Part shown: piece by piece, positions 41,690 through 53,688 of the stretch
Position numbering within the stretch: the first letter of the stretch is position 1
Layout of the letters: every line of letters begins with the position of its first letter
Assembly (NCBI RefSeq): GCF_016097555.1
Contig: NC_054699.1
Location: 5,931,197-5,995,196 of the forward strand
DNA: 64,000 nucleotides
Direction: 5' to 3'
From: Gigantopelta aegis
Lineage: Eukaryota > Mollusca > Gastropoda > Neomphalida > Peltospiridae
Notes under the pieces: generated by a model
Database searches by the model: none
Seen by the model: only the letters and a program-made list of their open reading frames with translations
What the model was told of the DNA's origin: nothing
Made by a program: the position numbers and the translations under genes

Positions 41690-42040
41690 TTAGGCACTAC
41701 ACTTAAAAATAGAAAATATAATAACGTATTTGAAAAGTGAACTTCGCCTCTGTAATTGTGAGCAATTCTGGGTGTGCTTCGTCGTTTTGGTGAAGTGAAT
41801 AGCCCACGCAGTTTTACGAGGAAAATATTTTATGTGATTAAGATTGTGGACATTATAATAAAAAAATATTAACATATGTTAGTATCTCTAACTTTACATC
41901 ATCAAGCGTTTCATTTAAAGAGGTTATTATTATTTTTAACAATTGTCTTAATATCCTCCTGCACAATCATTTCCACAAACGCCTGTTTCCATTGATACAA
42001 ATTGAAACAGCATTATTACTGTTATACTGAAGTAACAGTT
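41690..42040. other. intron 1, no gene
   Basis: AT-rich, with nothing recognised. Confidence 0.5.
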
Positions 42041-42046
42041 AGGAGA

Positions 42047-42203
42047 TAACCATATGGAGTTTTTACATTTGCGGTGGTTATTGTCTATTTGATCCCGCAA
42101 ATGTTATTTTTGACCGAAGGCGTTAGCCTGAGGTACAAAATGAAACATTTGCGGGCATCAAATAGACAATAACACCCGCAAATCTAAAAACTCAATATGG
42201 TTA
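42047..42203. repeat. inverted-repeat (fold-back) element
   Basis: The arm TTTGCGGTGGTTATTGTCTA is mirrored by TAGACAATAACACCCGCAAA, with outer ends TAACCATAT/ATATGGTTA. A partial arm (GGGTGTTATTGTTTATTTG) recurs at 42346. Confidence 0.75.
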
Positions 42204-42849
42204 CGTCCATTGTAAACTGAATGTTTTTTCTACAGAACTGACTGTATATTTGGTATTTCTTGAAAAAAATACCTGGCTACAGTCTAACTGTAGACCCATG
42301 AATCGTTAACTTCGCCTGTTCCAATTGCTAATGACGTCAGCTTTCCGGGTGTTATTGTTTATTTGATCCCGTAATTAACCAATCACAATACAGAACGCAC
42401 TCGCCGTCAGTTTACAATTTTATATAATATTTTATGACTATATAGATTTAGACAATTAACTGATCTTTACTTATTAAAACATTTTGACTATTACCTTTAA
42501 TTTACCTCACACAGCATTCTCCAAGACGTATTCAGCAACGTTTATCTTTGTATTTCGTTTGTTATTGAAACTTTAAAAAACAAAACTTTAAATCATTAAT
42601 GGCACTTCAATAGTTTTCGTATATTACGGACGTTACGAAAACGCAAGTATCACGTCACCAATACGATGACGTTTCAATATGATTACGGACGTCAAAGTTG
42701 CGTACATTCATGAATCTGAATTGAATCAAATTCGAAACTATGTTAATATCGCTATTTGACGGACCGGTCTATGAGCATATTTAACATGTACGGGAAACCA
42801 GGACTGATTTATGAAAGCTTGTTCATCCTAAACGCAGGTGGTAGGCATT

Positions 42850-42990
42850 ATAGGCATCACGAACGTACGGGCTCCCATTTTTGTAGGGGGGCAGGCTGGC
42901 TTTGGCCCAAATAAACCGAAAATGTCCGAATCAGCATAACAACATTCATTCATATTAGCATTACTACCAAACAGCTATATAGGGTTGCAA
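42850..42990. repeat. dispersed repeat (CCCATTTTTGTAGGGG family)
   Basis: Shared with 62690-62850, and with 60470-60820 in inverse orientation (TATATAGGGTTGCAAA and CCGAATC motifs). Confidence 0.75.
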
Positions 42991-42999
42991 AAGATGTAG

Positions 43000-43571
43000 A
43001 TGATATGACATTTTAATAACAAAATATTCAGTGATTAATTGCGTTATTTATGCCTCAGAATAATTTGAATGTATTTTGAAGAATGCTTTATACGGCTCAC
43101 ACATGCATATATATATATGTTGCATGGTTACCACCTCCACCCCCATCCTCTTTGCGCCTGGTACGTCCCTCCGTGTCTAATGACCCCAGCCTTAAATAAT
43201 ATTGTAACTTGTAACATATGTTGCAAACCTGCCTAATAACTGTATTACTGGGGCGGATTATGCTTTAGGTAAGGGGGGTTTCCGAAACAATATGTAAATG
43301 TGTATAATTTGAAGCTATCATGTTTCCAGTAACATTGGGGGTTAGGGGTAGGTAGACTGGGGTTGGGTTTTTTCAATCGTTGTGAATGAATGAGGGGACG
43401 AGAGGATACACACATGTGGATATCAATTTAGATCTATTTCAAATATGATGACAAAGTTACATTTTAAAAGGGTGTGTGTGTCAGGAATTGTTAAATGGGG
43501 AGTAAAAACGAATCCCACTACTACATTTTTCCATTAGTAACAAGATATATTTTATATGTTCACACGCGCGC

Positions 43572-43603
<32 letters not shown>

Positions 43604-43611
43604 GCTTGTGA

Positions 43612-43643
<32 letters not shown>

Positions 43644-44319
43644 TGATGTGTGCGCGTGTGTGTGTGTGTGTATTTTCCACATAATTCAGTATATTCAGGG
43701 AAATATAACCAGTATGACACACGTGTGTTATAATGATTTCACGTGCACCGCGAATGACGTAATTTTGGGAAACGACGTCATAAAATAATGCGGCTTCGTG
43801 TAATCTCTTACAAAAATTACGTCATTTCGTCATCTTTTAGTTACGTTTGAAACGTTTTGACATGGTCCTTGTTATTCATAAAAATTAAATTATCCATAAT
43901 GTGAATAATAAAGAAATTATTATAATCGCGTTTGAATCGTACTGACATGTATTTATTATCCACATAGTTCAAAATATACAGGGAAATATAACCAGTGTGA
44001 CAGCCTTAATATTGCGTACAAAGAATGAATAAATGAATGAATGTTTTAACGACACCCCAGCACAAAAATAGGCCTACACATCGGCTATAATTGTGCGTAC
44101 AAAGAGTCGGTGACTTTGAGTAAGTAGACTGAAGATAACACATAAATGCATATAATTGTGAGGAACAGATATTTTCTAGTGGTTGAAATACTACAGTTCC
44201 GATCAATTTTTACCGGTCAAAATCACCACGGGCCGGAAATTTTTTGTTGCCTGCTGTCCTATTGGACCGGCAGCTATTTTGCGGTTATACACATGCATAA
44301 GTTTAATTGTTTTTGTGGG

Positions 44320-44360
<41 letters not shown>
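43000..44360. other. intron 1, microsatellites and SINE scrap
   Basis: A SINE fragment at 43500-43565, a (GT)n run at 43565-43672 and an (ATT)n run at 44322-44357. No exon seen. Confidence 0.7.
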
Positions 44361-44365
44361 ATCAT

Positions 44366-44560
44366 CAGAGGCGGATCTAGGGGCCTCCAGGCCCGCCCCC
44401 TAAATGTTGCGACAGTTATAATTTTAGTATATATTAATTTTCTTTTCTTTTTTACGATCCCCATCCAAACCTCCTCCAAAGTTCCCTTGACATTTCGCCT
44501 CATGTCAATGCCCCCCCCCCCCCCCCTTCCCCTCAAATATATTTTCTGGATCCGCCACTG
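44366..44560. mobile_element. MITE with CAGAGGCGGATC ends
   Basis: CAGAGGCGGATCTAG and the complement of CTGGATCCGCCACTG bound a 195-bp segment with a poly-C run. Confidence 0.65.
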
Positions 44561-45104
44561 ATTACACTTGATCCGGCTGGGTTTTATTCGGACCGGCAGA
44601 ATTTGTAGCTTGCCGGACCGAATATCCTGCAGGAATTTCGTCTAATTTCGACCTCTGCTTTAGACGTACATGTATTTAATTATAACAGTTACTGATGCGT
44701 CATGTCTGCATTGCAAATAACAGTCGCCGTAACGCTAAATAGATCTAACTGTCAGGTTTTCATACCAGGATTATTAACAAAACTCTAGTAACAATATAAG
44801 CCATCGGAGCGTAACTGCAGTTTAAATTGAATACTCAGTCAACCACGACTGGTGATGAATTAGGTTGGATTAAAAAAAATATATAAAAAGTAAATTTTTC
44901 CGAGTGCAAGACTGCATGTGTTACATGGTAGAATGCAGGGAGTCGGGGCCGGGAAGTGGGGTTGGTGGGGTCAGGTGGATGGGGGCAGAGGGTTTTCAGT
45001 TTTTAATTCAATATCACAGAATGTTTCTAATGGCTTCTCTCCCCTTCCATTGCTTGTGTAAATATCTATAGTTGATAATAATGAAAATAATGAAAGATTA
45101 CAGT

Positions 45105-45200
45105 TTGTTTTGTTTAACGACACCACCAGAGCACATAGATTTATTAATCATAGGCTACTGGATGTCTAAACATTCGGTAATTGCGACCTATAGTCTTATA
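45105..45200 (-). mobile_element. SINE type-2, 3' part, split by a larger element
   Basis: TTTGTTTTGTTTAACGACACC to TAGTCTTATA. The SINE resumes at 48403 (TTATAGAGGAAGCCC). Confidence 0.8.
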
Positions 45201-46203
45201 GTAGGGGAGGTGATAAATCTACTTTTTTCGGGTACAGGCCAAAATTGTGCATTTGGTCTCAAAAACATAGAAAAAATATATTAAAGTGAAATTCAACCCC
45301 CCTAAACCCCCTAGACAGGGGGTCTGAAAATTGCCAAAATAGCAATAAATAGGCTTAAATTGACCATATTACCAAAATAGCCAAAAAAGGAGGAAAGATC
45401 ATATTAACCCTCTAGATATCACATTCAGTGCCTAAATAGGAAGAAAAAAACATTAACTTTGTGAATGTTGTGTAGGTTAACCCCTAAAAAGGTGTCTGAA
45501 AATTGTCAAAATAGCAATAAACAGGCTTAAATTGACCATATTATTAAAGCCTCCAATTTTGTTTCATAGATCATGCCTAAGCACCTAGATGTCACATTCA
45601 CTGCCTAAATATGAAGAAAAAAGATTTACTTTGTAAATATGTGGTAGGTTACTCCCTAAATAGGGGGGGGGGGGGTCTGAAAATGGACGAAATAGCGATA
45701 AATGAGTTTAAATTTGTCATTTTACCTAAAACCTCCTTGGTTGTTTTGAGATCATACCTAACCATCTAAATGTCACATTCATTATCTAAATATGAAGAAA
45801 AAAACATTTGCTTTGTGAATTTAGGATAGGTTACCCCCTGAATAAAATTGTAAAATATTGGTAAAATGTCAAATTTCAAGGTAGTGCAAATGAAAAAAAC
45901 CCATACTAATAACCATTTGACAAAATCGTTTTTTAAAGCAATTAAGCTGACAACAAATACCTCAAACCTCCTTCCTGACACACCCATCCCATCTGTAAAT
46001 CATCTCATACTGATATTTTGATCATTATTGTTTATTTGGAACATACTGCTTATTCGTTATCCATCTGTGAAACCAAGTGTCCAGATCATGGATTGTTCTC
46101 CCAAGTGTCACCAACTACCTACATTGTATCCAAAACCACACTGAAATCTTTCATTGAGGCAACATTGTTGCATGAATACTTATTCATGTATGTTTTAAGA
46201 TTT

Positions 46204-46660
46204 TGATCATACTCTGCTGAACTGTTTCTTTCCATCACGCTGCAACCGGAATATCTCAGATTTATTTGGGAAGAGCAGAGATGTGTTCTTATCATATCGT
46301 ATCTCTATGTATAGTATCTCAACCTTCTGATCTTCTTTGTTCCGTTTCAGTTTCAAAAACGTTTCTACTTCTTTTGGACAAGTGAATGGGCCACCCAGCT
46401 TTAAATCTGCTAGATCCTTGTGTTTTGTCCGTTCTGAAGCCGCATTGCAGTCATTTCCTTGGCCACCTTCTTATATTTCTTGTGCTCAACAGCTGGCAGT
46501 GTTTCAACTAAGTCCTAATCTTGAATGTTCCAGCTATATCAAGTCGTAATAATGCCATCATAATTTCAATAACTCTTTTTCCCATTGGCAGAAGACCTGG
46601 TGGGAATGAGAAGTCCATTATAGCCACATACTGCATTTTTCCTACAAGAAGAGGTTTGGT
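46204..46660 (-). pseudogene. transposon-encoded protein remnant
   Basis: Reading leftward: an N-terminal piece (near 46640-46515) with MQYVAIMDFSFPPGLLPMGK, then AVEHKKYKKVAKEMTAMRL (46500-46435), then after a frame change DLADLKLGGPFTCPKEVETF (46420-46360), ending FSRV and TGA near 46204. At least two breaks. The codon pattern is clearly protein-like. I have a vague memory of the GGPFT segment from transposon-linked proteins of invertebrates but cannot name the family. Confidence 0.6.
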
Positions 46661-46965
46661 TTGTTTAACGACACCACTAGAGTACATTGTTTAATTAATC
46701 ATCGGCTACTGGATGTCAACATTGGGTAATTCTGACTTGTAGTCAACAGAGAAAACCCGCTACATTTTCCTAATGCAGAAAGGGATCTTTTATATGCACT
46801 TTGCCACAGACAGGAAAGCACATACCACGGCCTTTGTCCGGTTGTGGTGCACTGGTTGCAACGAGAAAACCCCAATCAGTTGAACGGATTTACTGAGGTG
46901 GTTCGATCCTACGACGCAAGCACCTCAGGCGAGCGCTCAACCGACTGAGCTAAATCCTGCCTCAT
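46648..46965 (-). mobile_element. SINE type-2 with 13-bp target duplication
   Basis: ATTTTTCCTACAA flanks both sides (46635-46647 and 46966-46978). Head with A box TAGCTCAGTCGG and B-box-like GGATCGAACC on the minus strand. Confidence 0.9.
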
Positions 46966-47515
46966 ATTTTTCCTACAATATGACTATACCTCACGTTCAC
47001 CATGGTTTATACTACACTGACACATGTTAGGTGACTGAGCTAAATCCTGCCCCGTATTTTTCCTACAATGTGACTATACCTCACGTTCACCATGGTTTAT
47101 ACTACACTGGCACATGTTAGGTGACTGAGCTAAATCCCACCCCGTAGTTTTCCTACAATGTGACTATACCTCACTTTCACCATGGTTTATACTACACTGA
47201 CACATGTTAGGTGACTGAGCTAAATCCTGCCCCGTATTTTTCCTACAATGTGACTATACCTCACGTTCACCATGGTTTATACTACACTGACACATGTTAG
47301 GTGACTGAGCTAAATCCTGCCCCGTAGTTTTCCTACAATGTGACTATACCTCACGTTCACCATGGTTTATACTACACTGACACATGTTAGGTGACTGAGC
47401 TAAATCCTGCCCCGTAGTTTTCCTACAATGTGACTATACCTCCCGTTTTCCTACAATGTGACTATACCTCACGTTCACCATGGTTTATACTACACTGACA
47501 CATATTAGGTGACTG
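46936..47515. repeat. 90-bp satellite seeded at a SINE junction
   Basis: TAAATCC recurs at 47041, 47131, 47221, 47311 and 47401. Each unit holds the SINE head end (ACTGAGCTAAATCCTGCC) joined to the flank (TTTTTCCTACAA). Confidence 0.9.
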
Positions 47516-48440
47516 GAAAAATTTCAATCAGCAACTTCGGTATACATTTGTACATTTCGTCTGACACTTTGTACATTCGCTGGACACTGTAATTGTACAG
47601 ATTAATCTGAAATTTGCAGTGAGTGGGTTAGGGTGGTATTAAAAAGAAGTTCCAATTCACAAAATAAACATGTTTCTACAATCAGGCAATGAATTTGACA
47701 TCTAGTGGGAAAGAAATTATTTGGGATGTAGCGGTTGTTAATTTTAGACCATTTATTATAATTTGGCCTATTTTTAGTAAGGGGGTAACATACTCCAAAT
47801 TCATAAGTAAATATTGTTTCTTCATATTTAGACAATGAAAAATGTAACATCTTGATGGTCAGAGGTTTTTTTTTAATTTGGGAGGTTTACGTCAAATAGC
47901 CAATTTAACCCATTTATCGCTATTTTGGCAATTTTCCTCATATTTAGGCAGTGATTGTAACATCTAGATGGTTAGGCATGATCTACGAAAAGAAATTGGA
48001 GGTTTGGGTAAAATGGTAAATGCCTGTTTATAACTATTGTGGTCATTTTCAGACACCTTTTTAGGGGTTCCCTTACCCCACATTCACAAAGTTAATGTGT
48101 TTTCTTCATATTTAGGAACTGAATGTAATGTCTAGACGGTTAGATATGATCTTGCCCTTTCCTACAATGTGACTATACCTCACGTTCACCATGGTTTTTT
48201 GTTTTGGTTATTTTGGTATAAATAGTCAATTTAAGCCTAGTTAGTGCTATTTTGGCAATCTTCAGACCCCCTGTCTAGGGGGTTCATGGGGGTTGAATTT
48301 CACTTTTATAATTTTTTCCTATGTTTTTGAGACCAAATGCACAAATTGGGCCTGTACCCAGATAGGTTTGGACAAAAAAAGCAATTTACCACCCCCCTCT
48401 ACTTATAGAGGAAGCCCACTACATTTTTCCATGAGTTAAA

Positions 48441-48737
48441 ACTTTGTTTTGTTTAACTATACCACTAGAGCACATTGATTTATTTATCATCGGCTACTGG
48501 ATGTCAAACATTTGGTACTTTCGACATATAGTCTTAGAGAGGAAACCCGTAAAGTTTTTCCATTAGTAGTAAGGTACCTTTTATATGCACCATCCCACAG
48601 ACAGGATAACACATACCACGGCCTTTGATATACCAGTCGTGGACGAGAAATAGCCCAATGGGTCCACCGACGGGGATCGATCCTACACCGACCGCGCATC
48701 AGGCGAGCGTTTTATCACTGGGCTACGTCACGCCCCT
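48441..48737 (-). mobile_element. SINE type-2, near full length
   Basis: Tail TTTGTTTTGTTTAACTATAC at the left, and head ending GGGCTACGTCACGCCCC at the right. Confidence 0.9.
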
Positions 48738-48743
48738 AAAGCT

Positions 48744-48845
48744 TTGTTCATTAGCAGCAAGGGCTATTTTATATGTTCCATCCCATAGACAGGATAGCAC
48801 ATACCACGGCTATTGCTGTACCAGTCATAGTGCACTGGCTGTGGG
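48744..48845 (-). mobile_element. SINE core fragment
   Basis: Core only (AGCAAGGGCTATTTTATATG to TAGTGCACTGGCTG). Confidence 0.75.
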
Positions 48846-48847
48846 GA

Positions 48848-49195
48848 CGGGACGTAGCCCAGTGGTAAAGCGCTCGCTCGATGAGAGATCGGTCTGGGGT
48901 CGATCCTCGTCGGTGGACCCATTGGGCTATTTCTCGTTCCAGCCTGTGTACCACGACTGGTATATCAATGGCCGTGGTATGTACTACCCTGTCTGTGTGA
49001 TGGTGCATATAAAAGATCCCTTGCTGCTAATCGAAAAAGAGTAGCTCATGAAGTGGTGACAGCGGGTTTCCACTCTCAATATCTGTGTGGTCCTTAACCA
49101 TATGTCTGACGCCATATAACCGTAAATAAAATGTGTTGAGTGTGTCGTTAAATAAAATGTGTTGAGTGCGTCATAAAATCAAACATTTCTTTCTT
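48848..49195 (+). mobile_element. SINE family 1, tail duplicated
   Basis: Full head, core and tail. The tail unit AAATAAAATGTGTTGAGTG appears twice. Confidence 0.9.
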
Positions 49196-49204
49196 TCTTT
49201 TTTT

Positions 49205-49295
49205 TTAGTGCACTGGCTGCAAAGAGAAATAGCCCACTGACGAGGATTGAACCAAGAACGACCGTGATTCAGGCGAGCTCATTACCACTGAACCC
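49205..49295 (-). mobile_element. SINE head fragment
   Basis: GTGCACTGGCTGCAAAGAG to TTACCACTGAACC. Confidence 0.65.
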
Positions 49296-49467
49296 TTGAA
49301 AAATAATCAATGAATCAATGAATGATAAATTCATTTGCTACATAGATTGTTCCAATGTGCCTAAACTGTTGACAACAAGACATTAATAATATTAATAGAC
49401 GGGCTATTATCGGGTCAAGTCCCAAACTGATATCACCCGCCTTTAGAAAATAACTTATTAACAATGC

Positions 49468-49680
49468 CGGCCGCAATGGTTAAACCATCGGATTTAAGGC
49501 TGGTAGATACTGGGTTCGCATATTGGTAGCTGGCCACGTGCAAGACCACTACACTGACCTCTCTCACTAACGTTAAACAGCTAATCACTGACCCACTGTG
49601 CTGGACAGACAGCCCAGATAGCTGAGGTGTGTGTGCCCAGGGTAGTGTGATTGAACCTTAATTGGATATAAGCACCAAAA
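49468..49680 (+). mobile_element. tRNA-derived SINE family 2
   Basis: tRNA-like head (GGCCGCAATGGTTAAACC, GGGTTCGCA) followed by the family-2 core (GACAGCCCAGATAGCTGAGG) and the end TTGGATATAAGCACC. Confidence 0.75.
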
Positions 49681-49689
49681 AAAAAGAAG

Positions 49690-50214
49690 AAAAACAACAT
49701 GAATGAACGAAATTAATTCACAGTATAAAATAATCATTCCATCCATGATAGTGTCTCGGGTTCGCCATGGGTGGGGGTAGGAGGAGGGGGTAGCGATCTT
49801 TTCAGCGGATATGGTCAGGGATATTATCAATATGGGTGAATAATGGACAAATAAATCTCTTTTTTTATTATTATTCTTAAACATTATTTCTTTGATACCA
49901 GCATGGTTTTGGGTTTTTTTTAATTTAAGACATTTTGGAGGGGAAACTTTTGTTAAAGTATGCATCATTGATCGAACTGAAAAATAATAAATTTAGTCCG
50001 AAAAGCATGAAAAGGACGTAGAACGTGTGTGCTTCTTGTGTGCGGTTCTTGTGTGTGGTTCACTATAATCGACATGTCCACACTCTAGTCTCAATCCCAT
50101 ACGCCTATGTATCTTACTTGTAGACCGTTCGCCCGAGGTAGGCTACGTGTAAGAATTCATCTCCCTCCCTCTATCTCTCTCTTCCTCTCTCCCTCCCCCA
50201 CCCCCACCCCCCAC

Positions 50215-50283
<69 letters not shown>

Positions 50284-51290
50284 TGTGTGTGTGTGTGTGT
50301 GATAAATTCTAGCTACCTTGTTCTGGCTGTTAATGTAGTGGCCATCTTGGAGTTAAAATGACGTTCAAATGTTTTGATTAGCTGGGGGTATCTCTTGTTG
50401 ATTTCATAGATAGTTAGCATGTACGGCTATCCTCTCCCTCTCCCACCCCCTCCTTCTCCGCACCATCCCCCTCCGACTCTCTCCCCCCTCTCTTTCGCTC
50501 TCTCCCCCCTCTCCCTCCGTCCCCGCTCTCTCTTCTCTCTGTCTCTCTCTCTTCCTCTCTCATGGGAATTGATATTTTCTCCACAAAACACATAATAAAA
50601 TATTAGTGACACTACACGTTAAACAGTGAAGGACGTAGGGTGTCCTTATTAATACTTTCTCCACAAAACATATACTAAATGTTTACTGACACTACATTAA
50701 ACAATGAAGGAAACGTCTCCCCGATGGTAGTGTGATCTTATTGATATTTTCTCCACAAAACATATAATAAAATGTTAATGACAAAACATAATAAACAAAG
50801 AAGGCGAGTTCTCCTTGATGTAGTGTGTCCTTATGTCCTGACCAACAAGCTTTATTTTATTCAGGAATGTAAAGTATTTTCTCTGTCTATGTTCTCAGAG
50901 ATTAGATTTATTTGTTCATTGATAATGGAGTATATATGCCCAGCTAATTAACTAGATTAAACGTCTAGCCCTTCTCCGTTTTTACAAGCGTATTCATGAA
51001 GCGGGGGTCAGGGTGGATAGGCAGGGTCAACTATCGGGCCTGCTCATATTTACACTCGTCAGGAGTGTGCCGAGAATTACGCAGGGGTGGGTGGGGTGTC
51101 TAGACAGTGAAGTGCCAAGGTTTTTCCTTTTTTTTTTTTTTTTTTTTTTTGGGGGGGGGGGGCGGCTTCTAGTCGGGTAAATATATCTTAAATAAAAAAA
51201 CAAACAGAAAACCCAACAAACAGAACACAAACGTGCGCGCATTAAAATAAAATAAAAAACCGTTAGTTTTGTTTAACCACACCACTAGAG
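49690..51290. other. intron 1, low-complexity region
   Basis: (TC)n/(AG)n head-to-head run at 50155-50300, a second TC-rich stretch at 50430-50570, and three related segments around TATTTTCTCCACAAAACA (50572, 50658, 50740), which form a diverged roughly 85-bp repeat. No exon seen. Confidence 0.7.
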
Positions 51291-51377
51291 CACTGATCAA
51301 TATATATATATATATATATACACACATGTATATATACACACACATGTATATATACATGTATATTGTAATCATCTTAC

Positions 51378-51561
51378 CTGCAAGCGCGAACATACATGAG
51401 TATAGAGACCCTATCCATGTAACGAGAGTGACGTCATCATCACTGGCCTCCAACAAAGCGACGTGTAGAACGCCGGCCACAAATGAAAAACTCGTGTTCG
51501 ACAACATCGCCACAAACCCCGCCCCCAGTACCACCCACCCCCACGGCTCCACTCCCTGCAT
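51378..51561 (-). CDS. monocarboxylate transporter-like, exon 1
   Basis: The ATG at 51561 opens MQGVEPWGWVVLGAGFVAML, resembling the SLC16 signature before helix 1 (acidic-Gly-x-Trp-x-Trp type, here VEPWGW). The exon ends at GTAAGATG. The start is the only Met before the signature. A 5' untranslated exon is possible but unseen. Confidence 0.85.
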
Positions 51562-51696
51562 AGTTAGCGTGCGACTGAAAGCGAGCGACAGTGCTGTTAT
51601 GTCCGTATTCTGCTTATAAAATTGCCTATGCTTTTAAGGTTACCTAACACAAAATCAATCCCCATTGTTTATAATGTTAACATTGTTAACAAATGT

Positions 51697-52095
51697 GATA
51701 CCAAGAAAGAAATGTTTTATTTAACGATGCACTCAACACATTTTATTTACGGTTATATGGCGTCAGACATATGGTTAAGGACCACACAGATTTTGAGAGG
51801 AAACCCGCTGTCGCTACTACATGTCATGATGGGCTACTCTTCCGATTAGCAGCAAGGGATCTTTTATATGCGCTTCCCACAGGCAGGATAGCACAAATCA
51901 TGGCCTTTGTTGAACCAGTTATGGATCACTGGTCGGTGCAAGTGGTTTACACCTACCCATTGAGCCTTGCGGAGCACTCACTCAGGGTTTGGAGTCGGTA
52001 TCTGGATTAAAAATCCCATGCCTCGACTGGGATCCGAACCCAGTACCTACCAGCCTGTAGACCGATGGCCTGCCACGACGCGATCGAGGCCGTTT
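51697..52095 (-). mobile_element. SINE with family-1 tail and a family-2-like head
   Basis: The tail AGAAATGTTTTATTTAACGA and core match family 1, but the head (GGGATCCGAACCCAGTACCTACC) resembles family 2. A chimeric SINE is likely. Confidence 0.8.
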
Positions 52096-52351
52096 AAATG
52101 TGACACCAAGTGTAACGACACAGTTAAAGTCTAGAGCTCATTTATTGACTAACCATCGACTACTGGATGTAAGCGGAAACCAGGCGAGGATTCAGGCGGG
52201 GCCTCAAGGGACCTGCCCCGCCCCACTGTTTGATCAAACAATATATATTACAGAATGCAAACCTATCCCGTTCACTTGTCAACATTTTTTTTTTTTTTTT
52301 TTAAATTAAAAAAACCCCCACTAACGGGGATTTTAAATATAAAAAAAAGAA

Positions 52352-52512
52352 GTTGTTTTGTTTAACGACATTACTAGAGCACATTAATATCATCGGCTAT
52401 TGGATGTCACAACGGGTTTCCTGTCATTATCTGTATGATCGATAACCATATGACCGACGCCATATGACCGTAATTAAAATGTGTCGAGTGTGTCATTAAA
52501 TCAAACATTTCC
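52352..52512. mobile_element. SINE tail fragments, head to head
   Basis: Type-2 tail on the minus strand (GTTTTGTTTAACGACATT) fused to a type-1 tail on the plus strand (ATGTGTCGAGTGTGTC). Confidence 0.7.
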
Positions 52513-52570
52513 TTCTTGCCGTCGTTGTTATGCTTTTATATTGCTTCCGTTTGGTTCTGCTGGGAATAAA

Positions 52571-52571
52571 T

Positions 52572-52664
<93 letters not shown>
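52571..52664. repeat. poly-C and (TC)n microsatellite
   Basis: CCCCCCCCCC followed by about 80 bp of TC. Confidence 0.95.
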
Positions 52665-52667
<3 letters not shown>

Positions 52668-52689
52668 AGATGCGTATTTGAAAACATTA

Positions 52690-53320
52690 AAGGGTCACAA
52701 GCCTAAATACGTTCCGTTCATGTAGCACAGTTGTTACAATGTTGTACATTATTCAAAGTTCAACTGAGCAAACACCTAAGTTAAGAATCCTCTTAAAATT
52801 ATGCTAAATCTAAGTTTGTTTTGTGGTATATTTCATAACACGTAATTCATTCATTCATTCATTTCATTTATTTTCGTGCTTATATCCAATTAAGGTTCAA
52901 GCACGCTGCACACACCTCAGCTAATAAAAGACTCGCTGGTGAAGACAAAAAAGCATGGCCTATTATAAATGGTTAAATGATGTATATATAAACGGTAAAC
53001 CCCAAGATTGCATCTTTAAGATGCGGTCTTCTTCTGCGATCCCAGAGCCATGCTGCATAATGACAATTTTTTTTTTTTTAAATTCTGAAATTAACGATTT
53101 TACCTTGAATTTAGTACTCCAAAAATAAAAATACTTCCCAATAATTTTATTTACTACTATTTTATTTTATTAAAACATCCAAGAAGGATGACCGACAGGT
53201 TAAGACGTGACAATTTTAAACAACTGGCTGCTATTTTTGAGCACGAATATTTTTTTATTATTTTTTTTTAATTATTATGTAGGCCTACTTAATATTTTTT
53301 GTGTGCATCATCAGTCCTGC
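52690..53320. other. intergenic, no gene
   Basis: AT-rich. A short SINE family-2 scrap lies near 52858-52920. Confidence 0.5.
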
Positions 53321-53329
53321 CGGTGACGA

Positions 53330-53602
53330 ACAATGGATAGTTCACAATGGTTTGTTAACAATGGATAGTTCACAATGGTATGTTAACAATGGATAGTTGA
53401 CAATGGTATGTTAACAATGGATAGTTGACAATGGTATGTTAACAATGGATAGTTGACAATGGTATGTTAACAATGGATAGTTGACAATGGTATGTTAACA
53501 ATGGATAGTTGACAATGGTATGTTAACAATGGATAGTTCACAATGGATAGTTCACAATGGTATGTTAACAATGGATAGTTCACAATGGTATGTTAACAGT
53601 GG
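53330..53602. repeat. 28-bp minisatellite, about 10 copies
   Basis: Unit AACAATGGATAGTTGACAATGGTATGTT, with TTCAC/TTGAC variants, alternating ACAATGG half-units. Confidence 0.95.
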
Positions 53603-53623
53603 ATAGTTCTGCGCTACGTTTAT

Positions 53624-53688
53624 CCGCCCAGGACAGGAATCACATCAAAAGAAACGGTCAACATTCCTTTGATGTGATTTCTGTCCTG
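53624..53688. repeat. hairpin next to the minisatellite
   Basis: GGACAGGAATCACATCAAA and TTTGATGTGATTTCTGTCC form about 24-bp arms around a roughly 20-base loop. Confidence 0.8.

Larger units (their letters stand above)
45201..48402. mobile_element. 3.2-kb long-TIR DNA element nested in a SINE
   Basis: Inverted arms of about 800 bp (45201-45990 and about 47610-48402) start GTAGGGGAGGTG/GTAGAGGGGGGTG and share long text such as AACCCCCTAGACAGGGGGTC. TTATA is duplicated on both sides (45196-45200, 48403-48407). The arms contain about three degenerate copies of a roughly 175-bp unit. The middle carries a minus-strand coding remnant, a SINE and a 90-bp satellite. Superfamily unknown. Confidence 0.82.
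19331..51561 (-). other. SLC16-type transporter transcription unit
   Basis: Five exons on the minus strand (184, 144, 801, 51 and 149 nt) join with all junctions in phase 1, giving 1329 nt and about 442 residues. Introns: 1, 39476-51377; 2, 38341-39331; 3, 33465-37539; 4, 19480-33413. Every intron has GT...AG ends. The introns total about 31 kb and hold nearly all mobile elements of the central window, including Polinton C in intron 4. No untranslated first exon was identified upstream of 51561. Confidence 0.85.
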
